A stretch of DNA of 64,000 nt, taken from assembly GCA_963989245.1 (NCBI GenBank), contig OZ022345.1, positions 30,606,827 through 30,670,826 on the forward strand. Direction: 5' to 3'. The position numbers and the translations under genes were made by a program. The notes under the pieces were generated by a model. That model saw only the letters and a program-made list of their open reading frames with translations. It made no database searches and was not told the origin of the DNA. Shown piece by piece: positions 21,722 to 33,320 of this stretch; within the stretch, counting starts at the first letter, position 1; the number at the start of each line of letters is the position of its first letter. This stretch comes from Nansenia antarctica. Lineage: Eukaryota > Chordata > Actinopteri > Argentiniformes > Microstomatidae.

Positions 21722-22290
21722 GGGGGGGGATGGGGGGGGGGGGGGGGGGGGGTGAGGCAGGCCGGGGGTGGTTGGTTGGGGTGGGGGGGGGTGGGGGGTA
21801 TGGGTTCCTCTCCTCCTGCTGCTGGTTAAGGCCCAGTGAAAGCGCTTCGCCAGACTCGTAAATCTCTCAGATACTTTCTTTGATTTCTTTTTTCTTTCCT
21901 TCCTCACTCTTTCTGTTTTCTCTCTCTCCTTCGCTCCCCCAGGGGTGAGGGAGGGGAGGGGAGAGGGTGAGGAGGGGAGAGGGGTGAGGGAGAGGAGGGG
22001 AGAACGGTGAGGGTGAGGGGAGAGGGTGAGGGTGAGGGGAGAGGCGAGAGGGGTGAGGAGATAGGGTGAGGACTCGAGGAGGGGAGAGGGGAGAAGGGAG
22101 AGGGTGAGGAGGGGAGAGGGGAGAGGGGAGAGGGGAGAAGGGAGAGGGTGAGGAGGGGAGAGGGTGAGGGTGAGGGGAGAGGGGAGAAGGGAGAGGGGAG
22201 AGGGGAGAAGGGAGAGGGGTGTGGAGGGGAGAGGGGAGAAGGGAGTGTGAGGGTGAGGGTGAGGGGAGAGGGTGAAAATGTGCTCTTGTT
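21656..22290. repeat. TG run, poly-G and GGGGAGA tracts
   Basis: TG repeat (21656-21719), G-runs (21720-21800), a short complex piece (21801-21930) and a GGGGAGAGGGTGAGG-type minisatellite (about 21935-22280). Proteins read through it on the opposite strand are low-complexity artefacts. Confidence 0.9.
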
Positions 22291-22295
22291 TTGTT

Positions 22296-22490
22296 TCAGC
22301 TCGACGAAGCGTAGCCAAATAGCGTAGCCAAATAGCGTAGCCAAGTAGCGTATAGATATGTAACATAGGTAACATAGAGACATGTAGCATAGCGATGTAG
22401 CATAGCAATGTAGCATAGCAATGTAGCATAGCGATGTAGCATAGCGATATAGCATAGCGATGTAGCATAGCGATGTAGCATAGCGAGAAG
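22296..22490. repeat. 13-bp minisatellite
   Basis: Tandem units TAGCATAGCGATG with variants (GCGTAGCCAAATA at the left end). A distantly similar repeat, also with TAGCATGTAGCG, occurs at 56697-56947. Confidence 0.9.
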
Positions 22491-22571
22491 GAGGGGAGTC
22501 CCTGGTATCGTTTCTCCACATGATGAGCTTCATGTGGTCTGCTGGTTCGATGACTAACAGGCCATCTGGCC

Positions 22572-22576
<5 letters not shown>

Positions 22577-22659
<83 letters not shown>

Positions 22660-23830
22660 AGTCACAGGTCAAACAGCACTTTCTTTCTCCAACATAGCTC
22701 CTGTGTTTGGAGAGGAGGAGAGAAGAGAGAGGAGGAGAGGAGGAGAGAGGAGGAGAGCGGAGGAGAGAGGAGGAGAGGAGGAGAGAGGAGGAAAGAGGAG
22801 GAGAGGAGGAGAGAGGAAGAGGGGAAGAGAGAGGAGGAGAGAGGAGGAGAGGAGGAGAGAGGAGGAAAGAGGAGGAGAGGAGGTGAGGAGGAGAGGAGGA
22901 GAGAAGAGGAGGAGAGCAGGAGAGAGGAGGATGAGAGGAAGAGAGAGGAGAGGAGGTGAGGAGGAGAGAAGGAGAGAGGAGGATGAGAGGAAGAGAGAGG
23001 AAGAGAGAGGAGGAGAGGAGGTGAGGAGGAGAGAAGGAGAGGAGGATGAGAGGAAGAGAGAGGAAGAGAGAGGAGGAGAGGAGGTGAGGAGGAGAGAAGG
23101 AGAGAGGAGGATGAGAGGAAGAGAGAGGAAGAGAGAGGAGGAGAGGAGAAGTTTGAAATGTGAAAATTGAAACTAATAAGTAGGTTTTTATAGTCATGCT
23201 TATACACACACACACACACACATACACACACATACACACACACATACACACAGTAACATGAAGCAAAAGCTGACAAAGGTCACTAAGGTGTTAAACAGGT
23301 GCTGAGAGGGGGAGGAAAGGGGGGGTAGAGGGGGGGGAGAGGAGGAGGAGAGGAGGGAGAGTAGAGGGGGAGAGGAGGGGGAGAGGGGGGGGGAGGAGGA
23401 GGGGAGGAGGAGAGGAGGGAGAGGAGAGGGGGGCAGAGAGGGAGGAGATGGGGGGAAGAGGGGGAGGAGAGGAGGAGAGGAGGGAGAGGAGAGGGGGAGT
23501 GGAGGGGGGGCAGAGAGGGAGGAGAGGGGGGGAGAGGCGGAGGAGAGGTGGGGGAGAGGGGAAGAGGAGGGGGAGGAGAGGGGGTTCGGAGGGGGAGGAG
23601 AGGTGGGGGAGAGGGGAAGAGGAGGGGGAGGAGAGGGGGTTCGGAGGGGGAGGATAGGGGGAGGAGAGGGAGAAGTCTTTATGGGGTTCAGCAGGCTAAA
23701 CCCCCCGCCACCATCCCCCCACCCCCCCCCCCCCCCCCCCCCCCCCCAAAGTTCCAGCTTTGTAATAAATCGTTGGTCGTTAAGAGAAGAGACACGACTT
23801 GGCACCAGCTTCAAACAGCTTCCCGAACCT
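22577..23830. repeat. TG run, two long polypurine tracts, CA run and poly-C
   Basis: TG (22577-22658); GAGGAGA polypurine (about 22707-23150); CA (23203-23250); GGGGGAGGAGA polypurine (about 23305-23680); poly-C (about 23718-23747). The purine strand is plus in both tracts. The only complex pieces are short (about 23150-23200, 23250-23300, 23750-23830). Confidence 0.9.
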
Positions 23831-26800
23831 GTTAGGGTGTGTTAGAGTGTGTTAGGGTGTGTTAGGGTGTGTTAGGGTGTGTTAGGGTGTTTTAGGGTGT
23901 GTTAGGGTGTGTTAGTGTGTGTTAGTGTGTGTTAGAGTGTGTTAGGGTGTGTTAGTGTGTGTTAGGGTGTGTTAGTGTGTGTTAGGGTGTCTTAGGGTGT
24001 TAGTGTGTGTTAGTGTGTGTTAGGGTGTGTTAGGGTGTGTTAGAGTGTTAGAGTGTGTTAGGGTGTGTTAGGGTGTGTTAGGGTGTGTTAGTGTGTGTTA
24101 GAGTGTGTTAGGGTGTGTTAGAGTGTGTTAGGGTGTGTTAGTGTGTGTTAGAGTGTTAGTGTGTGTTAGGGTGTGTTAGTGTGTGTTAGGGTGTATTAGG
24201 GTGTTAGTGTGTGTTAGTGTGTGTTAGGGTGTGTTAGTGTGTGTTAGGGTGTGTTAGGGTGTTAGTGTGTGTTAGTGTGTGTTAGGGTGTGTTAGGGGTG
24301 TGTTAGGGTGTGTTAGTGTGTGTGTTAGGGTGTGTTAGAGTGTGTTAGGGTGTGTTAGGGTGTGTTAGGGTGTGTTAGTGTGTGTTAGGGTGTGTTAGAG
24401 GTGTGTTAGGGTGTGTTAGTGTGTGTTAGAGTGTTAGGGTGTGTTAGGGTGTGTTAGTGTGTGTTAGGGTGTGTTAGGGTGTGTTAGAGTGTGTTAGGGT
24501 GTGTTAGTGTGTGTTAGAGTGTTAGTGTGTGTTAGAGTGTTAGTGTGTGTTAGGGTGTGTTAGTGTGTGTTAGAGTGTTAGGGTGTGTTAGGGTGTGTTA
24601 GGGTGTGTTAGGGTGTGTTAGTGTGTGTTAGGGTGTGTTAGGGTGTGTTAGAGTATGTTGGGGTGTGTTAGTGTGTGTTAGAGTGTTAGTGTGTGTTAGA
24701 GTGTTAGTGTGTGTTAGAGTGTGTTAGGGTGTGTTAGTGTGTGTTAGAGTGTTAGGGTGTGTTAGGGTGTGTTAGTGTGTGTTAGAGTGTGTTAGGGTGT
24801 GTTAGTGTGTGTTAGAGTGTTAGGGTGTGTTAGGGTGTGTTAGTGTGTGTTAGGGTGTGTTAGGGTGTTAGTGTGTGTTAGTGTGTGTTAGTGTGTGTTA
24901 GGGTGTGTTAGGGTGTTAGTGTGTGTTAGTGTGTGTTAGGGTGTGTTCGGGTGTGTTAGGGTGTTAGTGTGTGTTAGGGTGCGTTAGTGTGTGTTAGGGT
25001 GTGTTAGAGGTGTGTTAGGGTGTGTTAGTGTGTGTAAGGGTGTGTTAGAGTTGTGTTAGGGTGTGTTAGTGTGTGTTAGGGTGTGTTAGAGTGTGTTAGG
25101 GTGTGTTAGGGTGTGTTAGGGTGTGTTAGTGTGTGTTAGGGTGTGTTAGAGGTGTGTTAGGGTGTGTTAGTGTGTGTTAGGGTGTGTTAGAGGTGTGTTA
25201 GGGTGTGTTAGGGTGTGTTAGGGTGTGTTAGTGTGTGTTAGTGTGTGTTAGAGGGTGTTAGGGTGTGTTAGGGTGTGTTATGGTATGTTAGTGTGTGTTA
25301 GGGTGTGTTAGAGGTGTGTTAGGGTGTGTTAGTGTGTGTTCGGGTGTGTTAGAGTGTGTTAGGGTGTGTTAGGGTGTGTTAGGGTGTGTTAGTGTGTGTT
25401 AGGGTGTGTTAGAGGTGTGTTAGGGTGTGTTAGTGTGTGTTAGAGTGTGTTAGGGTGTTAGGGTGTGTTAATGTGTGTCAGGGTGTGTTAGGGTGTGTCA
25501 GGGTGTGTTAGGGTGTGTCAGGGTGTGTTAGAGTGTGTTAGAGTGTGTTAGTGGGTGTTAGGGTGTGTTAGGGTGTGTTAATGTGTGTTAGTGTGTGTTA
25601 GGGTGTGTTAGGGTGTGTTAATGTGTGTTAGTGTGTGTTAGGGTGTGTTAGTGTGTGTTAGTGGGTGTTAGGGTGTGTTAGGGTATGTTAATGTGTGTTA
25701 GTGTGTATTAGGGTGTGTTAGGGTGTGTTAGGGTGTTAGGGTGTGTTAGGGTGTGTTAGGGTGTGTTAGAGTGTGTTAGGGTGTGTTAGGGTGTGTTAGG
25801 GTGTGTTAGGGTGTGTTATGGTGTGTTAGGGTGTGTTAGTGTGTGTTAGGGTGTGTTAGAGGTGTGTTAGGGTGTGTTAGGGTGTGTTATGGTGTGTTAG
25901 CGTGTTAGGGTGTGTTAGTGTGTGTTAGGGTGTGTTAGAGGTGTGTTAGGGTGTGTTAGGGTGTTAGGGTGTGTTAGCGTGTTAGGGTGTGTTAATGTGT
26001 GTCAGGGTGTGTTAGGGTGTTAGGGTGTGTTAGTGTGTGTTAGAGGGTGTTAGGGTTTGTTAGGTTGTTAGGGTGTGTTAGGGTGTGTTAGGGTGTTAGG
26101 GTGTATAAGGGTGTGTTAGTGTGTGTTAGAGTGTTAGTGTGTGTTAGGGTGTGTTAGTGTGTGTTAGGTTGTGTTAGGGTGTTAGTGTGTGTTAGTGTGT
26201 GTTAGGGTGTGTTAGTGTGTGTTAGTGTGTGTTAGAGGGTGTTAGGGTGTGTTAGGGTGTGTTAGAGGTGTGTTAGGGTGTGTTAGTGTGTGTTAGGGTG
26301 TGTTAGAGGTGTGTTAGGGTGTGTTAGGGTGTGTTAGGGTGTGTTAGTGTGTGTTAGTGTGTGTTAGAGGGTGTTAGGGTGTGTCAGGGTGTGTTAGGGT
26401 GTGTTATGGTATGTTAGTGTGTGTTAGGGTGTGTAAGAGGTGTGTTAGGGTGTGTTAGGGTGTGTTCGGGTGTGTTAGAGTGTGTTAGGGTGTGTTAGGG
26501 TGTGTTAGGGTGTGTTAGTGTGTGTTAGGGTGTGTTAGAGGTGTGTTAGTGTGTGTTAGAGTGTGTTAGGGTGTTAGGGTGTGTTAATGTGTGTCAGGGT
26601 GTGTTAGGGTGTGTCAGGGTGTGTTAGGGTGTGTTAGAGTGTGTTAGAGTGTGTTAGTGGGTGTTAGGGTGTGTTAGGGTGTGTTAATGTGTGTTAGTGT
26701 GTGTTAGGGTGTGTTAGTGTGTGTTAGTGGGTGTTAGGGTGTGTTAGGGTGTGTTAATGTGTGTTAGTGTGTATTAGGGTGTGTTAGGGTGTATTAGGGT

Positions 26801-28505
26801 GTGTTAGGGTGTGTTAGGGTGTTAGGGTGTGTTAGTGTGTGTTAGGGTGTGTTAGGGTGTGTTAGAGTGTGTTAGGGTGTGTTAGGGTGTGTTAGGGTGT
26901 GTTAGGGTGTGTTATGGTGTGTTAGTGTGTGTTAGGGTGTGTTAGAGGTGTGTTAGGGTGTGTTAGTGTGTGTTAGGGTGTGTTAGCGTGTTAGGGTGTG
27001 TTAATGTGTGTCAGGGTGTGTTAGGGTGTTAGGGTGTGTTAGTGTGTGTTAGAGGGTGTTAGGGTGTGCTAGGGTGTTAGGGTGTGTTAGGGTGTGTTAG
27101 AGGTGTGTTAGGGTGTGTTAGGGTTTGTTAGGGTGTGTTAGGGTGTGTTAGGGTGTTAGGGTGTATTAGGGTGTGTTAGGGTGTGTTAGGGTGTGTCAGG
27201 GTGTGTTGGTGTGTGTTAGGGTGTGTTAGAGGTGTGTTAGGGTGTGTTGGTGTGTGTTAGGGTGTGTTAGGGTGTGTTAGGGTGTTAGTGTGTGTTAGGG
27301 TGTGTTAGGGTGTGTTAGGGTGTGTCAGGGTGTGTTAGTGTGTGTTAGGGTGTGTTAGGGTGTGTTAGGGTGTGTTAGTGTGTGTTAGGGTGTGTTAGAG
27401 GTGTGTTAGGGTGTGTTAGTGTGTGTTAGAGTGTGTTAGGGTGTTAGGGTGTGTTAGGGTGTGTCAGGGTGTGTTAGGGTGTGTTAGTGTGTTTTAGGGT
27501 GTGTTAGGGTGTGTTAGAGGTGTGTTAGGGTGTATTAGGGTGTGTTAGGGTGTGTCAGGGTGTGTTAGGGTGTGTTAGTGTGTGTTAGTGTGTGTTTGTG
27601 TGTGTTAGGGTGTGTTAGAGTGTTAGGGTGTGTTAGAGGGTGTTAGGGTGTGTTAGGGTGTGTTAGGGTGTGTCAGGGTGTGTTAGGGTGTGTAAGGGTG
27701 TGTTACGGTGTGTTAGAATGTTAGGGTGTGTTAGGGTGTTAGTGTGTGTTAGGGTGTGTTAGGGTGTGTTAGGGTGTGTCAGGGTGTGTTAGAGTGTGTT
27801 AGGGTGTGTAAGTGTGTTAGGGTGTGTTAGGGTGTGTTAGAGGTGTGTTAGGGTGTGTTAGAGTGTTAGGGTGTGTTAGGGTGCGTTAGGGTGTGTTAGG
27901 GTGTGTTAGTGAGTGTTAGTGTGTGTTAGAGGTGTGTTAGGGTGTGTTAGAGTGTGTTAGGGTGTGTTAGAGGTGTGTTAGGGTGTGTTAGGGTGTGTTT
28001 GTGTGTGTTAGGGTGTGTTAGTATGTGTTAGAGTGTGTTAGTGAGTGTTAGTGAGTGTTAGTGTGTGTTAGAGTGTGTTAGTGAGTGTTAGTGTGTGTTA
28101 GGGTGTGTTAGGGTGTGTTAATGTGTGTTAGTGAGTGTTAGTGTGTGTTAGGGTGTGTTAGGGTGTGTCAGGGTGTGTTAATGTGTGTTAGTGTGTGTTA
28201 GGGTGTGTTAGGGTGTGTTAATGTGTGTTAGTGAGTGTTAGTGTGTGTTAGGGTGTGTTAGGGTGTGTCAGGGTGTGTTAATGTGTGTTAGTGTGTGTTA
28301 GAGTGTGTTAGAGGTGTGTTAGGTTGTGTTAGTGAGTGTTAGTGTGTGTTAGGGTGTGTCAGGGTGTGTTAATGTGTGTTAGAGTGTGTTAGTGTGTGTT
28401 AATGTGTGTTAGTGTGTGTTAGGGTGTGTTAGAGGTGTGTTAGGGTGTGTTAGAGTGTGTCAGGGTGTGTCAGGCTGTGTTAGGGTGTGTTAGGGTGTGT
28501 TAGGG
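23831..28505. repeat. Telomere-like decamer array (TTAGGGTGTG)
   Basis: 4.7 kb of 10-bp units, consensus GTTAGGGTGT, containing the vertebrate telomere hexamer TTAGGG once per unit. Variants include TTAGTG, TTAGAG, TTAATG, TCAGGG, 11-bp TTAGAGGTGTG and 8-bp units. The same array, in the same orientation, reappears at 30515, 31367, 33125, 34109, 39788 and 43803 between inserted elements. Confidence 0.97.
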
Positions 28506-30151
28506 CCAACCTAAAGCGCGGCATCAAAGCGGCCAAGGCAGAGCACAGAGAGAAGATTGAGGAATGCCTCCTGAGCAACGACTCCAGGCGGATGTGGCAG
28601 GGGGTTCAGCAGATGACAAACTTCAGAGCCAACAGGCTCACAGCCGCAGAGGACGACCCCCTGCTGGCGGGAAAGCTGAACACCTTCTACGCCCGGTTCG
28701 ACGAGGGGCGAACGGAGGTAACCGCAACACAAACACCACTCTCTCCAGCTCTCAGCAGCCTCACCCTCACAGAGCATGAAGTGAGACGCGTACTGAAGGC
28801 GGTGGACCCCAGGAAAGCCTCGGGGCCGGATGGCGTCCTGGGACGGGTGCTGAGAGACTGCGCCGACCAGCTGGCCGGGGTTTTCACCAACATCTTTAAC
28901 CAGTCCCTGTCCCAGGCCACCGTCCCACCCTGCCTGAAAACCTCAACTATCATCCCAGTCCCGAAGAAAAGCACGGTGAGCTGCCTAAACGTCTACCGCC
29001 CGGTGGCACTCACACCAATCATCATGAAGTGCTTCGAGAAACTAGTCCGGGCCCACATACTCACACGCCTCCCGCCCAACCTGGATCCATACCAGTTCGC
29101 CTACAGAGCCCACAGGTCCACAGAGGACGCCATCGCGACGACTCTCCACGCCACTCTATCCCACCTGGAGAGGGGAAACAGCTACGCGAGACTGCTCTTC
29201 GTGGACTTCAGCTCCGCCTTCAACACCATCCTTCCAGACAGGCTAGTGACCAAACTACTAGACCTGGGTCTATCACACTCTATATGTGCGTGGATCAAGG
29301 ACTTCCTGACCGACCGCCCCCAGAGGGTGCGGGTGGGCCCCCACACCTCCACAGCCCTCAGCCTCAGCACTGGGTCCCCCCAGGGCTGCGTGCTAAGCCC
29401 CATCCTCTACAACCTCTACACCCACGACTTCACCCCCGTCCACCCCAGCAACTACATCGTAAAGTTTGCAGACGACACCACCGTGGTGGGATGTATCTCG
29501 GGGGGGGACGAGGCGGCGTACAGGGATGAGGTAGAGCAACTGAGCAAGCTGTGCAAGGTTAACAACCTGCTGCTGAACAAGTCAAAGACCCAGGAATTCA
29601 TCGTAGACTTCAGGAGGAAAAAGTCCGAGATCCAGCCCCTGCTCATCGACGGAGAGAGCGTGGAGAGAGTCTCAACCCTCCGATTCCTGGGACATCACAT
29701 GCGGGATGACCTGACCTGGAAGGACAACACAAAAGGCACCATCAAGAGGGCACAACAGCGGCTATACACCCTGAGATGCCTCAGGAAAGAACACAAGAAG
29801 CAGGAGATACTGGTGGCCTTCTACCGCGGCGCAGTGGAGAGCATCCTCACCTACGGCATCTGCAACTGGTTCTACAGCTGCACAACAGCGGAGAGAAATG
29901 CGCTACAGAGAGTCGTGAGAACAGCACAGAAGATCACCGGCGCCCCCCTCCCCTCTCTGGAAGAGCTGTACAACACACGCTGTCTCAGGAAGGCCTCCAA
30001 GATCTCCAGGGACCCGACCCACCCTGGGCACGTACACTTTATCAGGCTGCCCTCGAAAAGGAGGTACAGGACCCCGGCCGCTAAGACAAACAGACTGAAG
30101 AACTGCTTCTACCATAGGGCCGTCAAGGCCCTGAACACAGCAAAGACCTAA
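28506..30151 (+). CDS. LINE family A reverse transcriptase, open frame lacking the endonuclease
   Basis: 548 codons of element sequence without a stop, covering the pre-RT region, the whole reverse transcriptase (IIPVPKK, YRPVALTP, FVDFSSAFN, STGSPQGCVLSP, FADD at 29465-29476) and the C-terminal domain ending in KALNTAKT. The frame remains open into the decamer (to 28487), so any start would be a satellite GTG or an internal ATG (for example near 28591). The EN domain and ORF1 are absent through 5' truncation, so it is not an autonomous element. Compared with the copy at 971-2716 it shows what that copy lost. Confidence 0.8.
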
Positions 30152-30514
30152 GTTCTGGGCCCCGGACAGTCTGGACGGATTGTATGGCAGCTGCTGGACT
30201 GAAAAAATCAGGTGTAGTGCTGAGGCACAAACATGTACATTTCAAGCCTGCAAACTGTGACACTTTAAATAACGTGAAAAAAAATTATATTGTGCAATAT
30301 GACAACCCTAGTTGACTATCTATGCAGTATAGTACAGTGGATTGTGTACATAGCCTTTATTTATGTAAACCAGCTCCTTACCTTCTTGTGATTTTATTCT
30401 TTTTCTAAAAGTTTTTTTTCCCCTTTCCTAACACCAGGGGAGCCACCCCTCCTAAATTTCGTTGTTTGGTACCTGTACTGTAGCAATGACAATAAAGTCC
30501 ATTCATTCATTCAT
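28506..30514 (+). mobile_element. 5'-truncated LINE family A copy in the decamer array
   Basis: Same family as 336-3107. It starts near the region upstream of the RT domain, has an intact frame to 30151, a 3' UTR with AATAAAG, and an ATTC tail ending at 30514. Decamer units flank both sides, so a target duplication cannot be defined. Confidence 0.9.
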
Positions 30515-30636
30515 AGGGTGTGTTAGGGTGTGTTAGTGTGTGTCAGGGTGTGTCAGGGTGTGTTAGGGTGTGTTAGAGTGTGTTAGAGTGTGTTAGGTTG
30601 TGTTAGGGTGTGTTAGGGTGTGTTAGGGTGTGTTAG
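30515..30636. repeat. Decamer array, short block
   Basis: TTAGGGTGTG units between two LINE family A copies. Confidence 0.95.
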
Positions 30637-30852
30637 TGGCCGGGGTTTTCACCAACATCTTCAACCAGTCCCTGTCCCAGGCCACCGTCCCACCCTGCCT
30701 GAAAACCTCAACTATCATCCCAGTCCCGAAGAAGAAGTTTTTTTTCTTTCCTAACACCAGGGGAGCCACCCCTCCTAAATTTCGTTGTTTGGTACCTGTA
30801 CTATAGCAATGACAATAAAGACCATTCATTCATTCATTCATTCATTCATTCA
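30637..30852 (+). mobile_element. LINE family A copy with internal deletion
   Basis: About 100 bp of RT coding sequence (matching 28875-28973) is joined directly at about 30736 to the last ~115 bp of the 3' UTR and an ATTC tail. Both parts keep the plus orientation, so this is a deletion and not a twin-primed inversion. Confidence 0.85.
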
Positions 30853-31366
30853 CCTGATGTTTGTTCTTCATCCGTTTGCAACAAGAAACTCTGGACCTTT
30901 TCATGAATTGAAGTGGTCTTAAAATCCAAAGTCCAAATAAAAGTAACAAACGAAAGTAATATATATTGGTGTGGTGTGGTATGTACGCGTGTGTCAATGT
31001 TTGTTTGTATGTGTGTCTCTTCTGTCGGGCCTATCCCCGATCCGAATTCAATAGCAAAGTTAACAAACAAAGGTATCAAACAAAAACTTGTATAAAACAA
31101 AACTTGTAACTAACAAAACAATACATCTTTTCTAATGTGGTGGTGGTGGTGGTTTATCGTGATGGTTGAAAAACTGTGTCGCACCCTCACGTGTCAGGAC
31201 TCATCAAGCCCAAGCAAGGAGTAATCACTTCCTTATATCAATTATGTCCTTAGATTGGGCGAGACCCATTTTCAAAATAAAAGTCTTATGGGCCAAAGTA
31301 CCACTTTCAAAATACCATTGAAGTGGCTTTCCATAAATAATAATATAAAGCTTTTTGGCTCCAACA
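30853..31366. other. Unclassified AT-rich sequence
   Basis: Roughly 510 bp between a LINE tail and the decamer, rich in AACAAA and AATAAAAG motifs, with a short GGT run (about 31138-31155). No protein, tRNA-like or TIR signature was recognised. It begins TG and ends CA, so a solo LTR is possible but unsupported. Confidence 0.3.
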
Positions 31367-31393
31367 GTGTGTTAGGGTGTGTTAGTATGTGTG
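31367..31393. repeat. Decamer array remnant
   Basis: Two to three units of the TTAGGGTGTG array. Confidence 0.85.
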
Positions 31394-33124
31394 TTTTTTT
31401 ATTGATTGATTATACTTTATTGTCCCCGAGGGGAAACTTGTCTTGGGCATGGTACTTTCATGCTTAAAGTGCAACAGAGACGATACATACAACATACAGT
31501 AGGCAAAGTAAACAACAGGACAGCAACAAACATTGAGTGACATTGGCAGCAGTTTCCACCTGGACATGGCATCATTTGGTATAAATATATATTGCACATA
31601 ACCCTTCAAGTGGTGTTTTCGAATATTGCACATGGCCCTTCAAGTGGTGTCTAAGATAAAGTGCAGGTGCGGGTGATCATGTCCTAATCATCGTTTCTGC
31701 TTGAGCAAATTGATTAGTTTAATGGAGAATGGGACAAATGATAGTTTTAAGAGCTTATAATTACATCTTGGCATGCGAAGCCTTCTACCTAGGGGGAGAA
31801 CTTCGTATTCTGTGGAGAGCGGATGTTGGGGGTCTGCGATGATCTTATTAGCCTTGTCCAGGACCGTTTTTTCATATAGTTTATTTAGGATCACATAGTC
31901 TCTTTCACCTACATTTTTCATGGCTGTTTTGTGAATGCTGACTAGTCTGTTTTTTTGTTGTACAGTTAAGTTGCCAAACCACACAATTATTCCATATCTG
32001 ATTACACTTTCAACAATGGACTGATAGAAAATTCTCATGATCTGCTTTCTCACCCCATAAAGTCTGAGTCGCCTCAGGTGATAAAGCCTCTGCTGTAGTT
32101 TGTTACATAAGCTGTCTAAGTGTGTATTCCAGCAGAGATGGTTGTCTAATTGAATACCTAAGTATTTATAAGAGGGCACCTGGATGATTGTTTGGTCTTT
32201 AACGACCACAGGCTCATGGTCAGTTATCTGCCTTGGGTCTAACACAACCTCCTGAGTTTTGGTGAGGTTTAAGATGAGATGGTTGCTGTCGCACCATTTA
32301 GTGATATGTTAATCTCATCATGGAGCACCGAGGGGTCTGTATCTTTATCAAGGAGACTTAGAATTGCAGTGTCGTCTGCATATTTTATAATATGGTTGCT
32401 TGGGTGGTTACTTTTACAGTCGTTGGTGTATACTGAGAAGAGATATGGGGACAGAACGCAACCTTGGGGGACACCTGTACTGCAGTGTTTCGTCACTGAC
32501 AGTGTTCCATTGACTTTCACTTGCTGTTCTCTTTCTAACATGAAGGAATGGATCCATTTGATTAAAGTACTATTGACACCCATGTCTTTGAGCTTTCCTA
32601 AGAGCACGTGGGGTTGTACCGTATTAAAGGCGGAACTAAAGTCAACAAACATAATTCGGGCATAGGCCTTTTTGTTCTCGAGGTGCTTGGATACAGAATG
32701 TGTGATATAGAGAATAGCATCCTCCGTGCTACGGTTCTGTTTATAGGCAAATTGAAAAACATCTAGCAGTGGGTCAATGTGTTTTCTAAGCAGAGACAGT
32801 ACATATCGTTCAAAACATTTAATCAAAATGGAAGTTAGAGCAATGGGGCGGAAGTCATTATTCTCCATGGCACGAGGTTTTTTCGGCACAGGGATTATAA
32901 TTGACTTCCTCCACAGAGCTGGAACTTCGGTATTCAGGGACTTTTCAAATAACGGACACCATGCTGTTGTTAGTTCTTCTGCACAGTTTTTGAGAAGAGA
33001 AGCTGATAGACCGTCTGGACCTGTGGACCTGTTGGTAGACACCCTGCTAAAGAGATGTCGAATGCTAGTAGGATTTACCTCCAACCAGCAGTTGGCATCA
33101 GTCTCTGGCAGGGGACTGATGCCT
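31394..33124 (-). mobile_element. 5'-truncated LINE (family B), minus strand
   Basis: Its 3' end on the minus strand reads GGGGACAATAAAG followed by an AATCAATCAAT-type tail. Encodes the RT and C-terminal region only. Decamer units flank it. It is related to, but distinct from, families A, C and E in the window; a Rex1-like or other CR1/Jockey-superfamily origin is likely. Confidence 0.85.
31688..33084 (-). pseudogene. LINE family B reverse transcriptase with one frameshift
   Basis: Two overlapping frames join into one RT: 33084-32269 with IIPVPKK, FRPIALTS, FVDFSSAFN, STGVPQGCVLSP and KYADD, and 32245-31688 with the thumb and C-terminal domain ending LINLLKQKR. A single 1-nt loss near 32297, in a run coding for the LKWCDSN block, separates them. 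No other lesion is visible, so this copy is young. Confidence 0.85.
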
Positions 33125-33320
33125 GTTAGGGTGTGTCAGGGTGTGTTAGTGTGTTTCAGGGTGTGTTAGTGTGTGTTAGAGTGTTTCAGGGTGTGCTAGG
33201 TTGTGTTAGGGTGTGTAAGTGTGTTTTAGGGTGTGTTAGGTTGTGTTAGTGTGTGTTAGGGTGTGTTAGGTTGTGTTAGGGTGTGTAAGTGTGTTTTAGG
33301 GTGTGTTAGGTTGTGTTAGT
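33125..33320. repeat. Decamer array block
   Basis: TTAGGGTGTG units with several TTTCAGGG and TTAGGTTG variants. Confidence 0.95.

Noticed and set aside
21629..23845. Pro/Ser-rich or Arg/Glu/Gly-rich frames of 70-300 codons
   Set aside because: They read through polypurine/polypyrimidine tracts on both strands and have no domain.
23831..28505. True interstitial telomere (TTAGGG)n
   Set aside because: The unit is a decamer with TGTG between hexamers. No run of pure TTAGGG is present.
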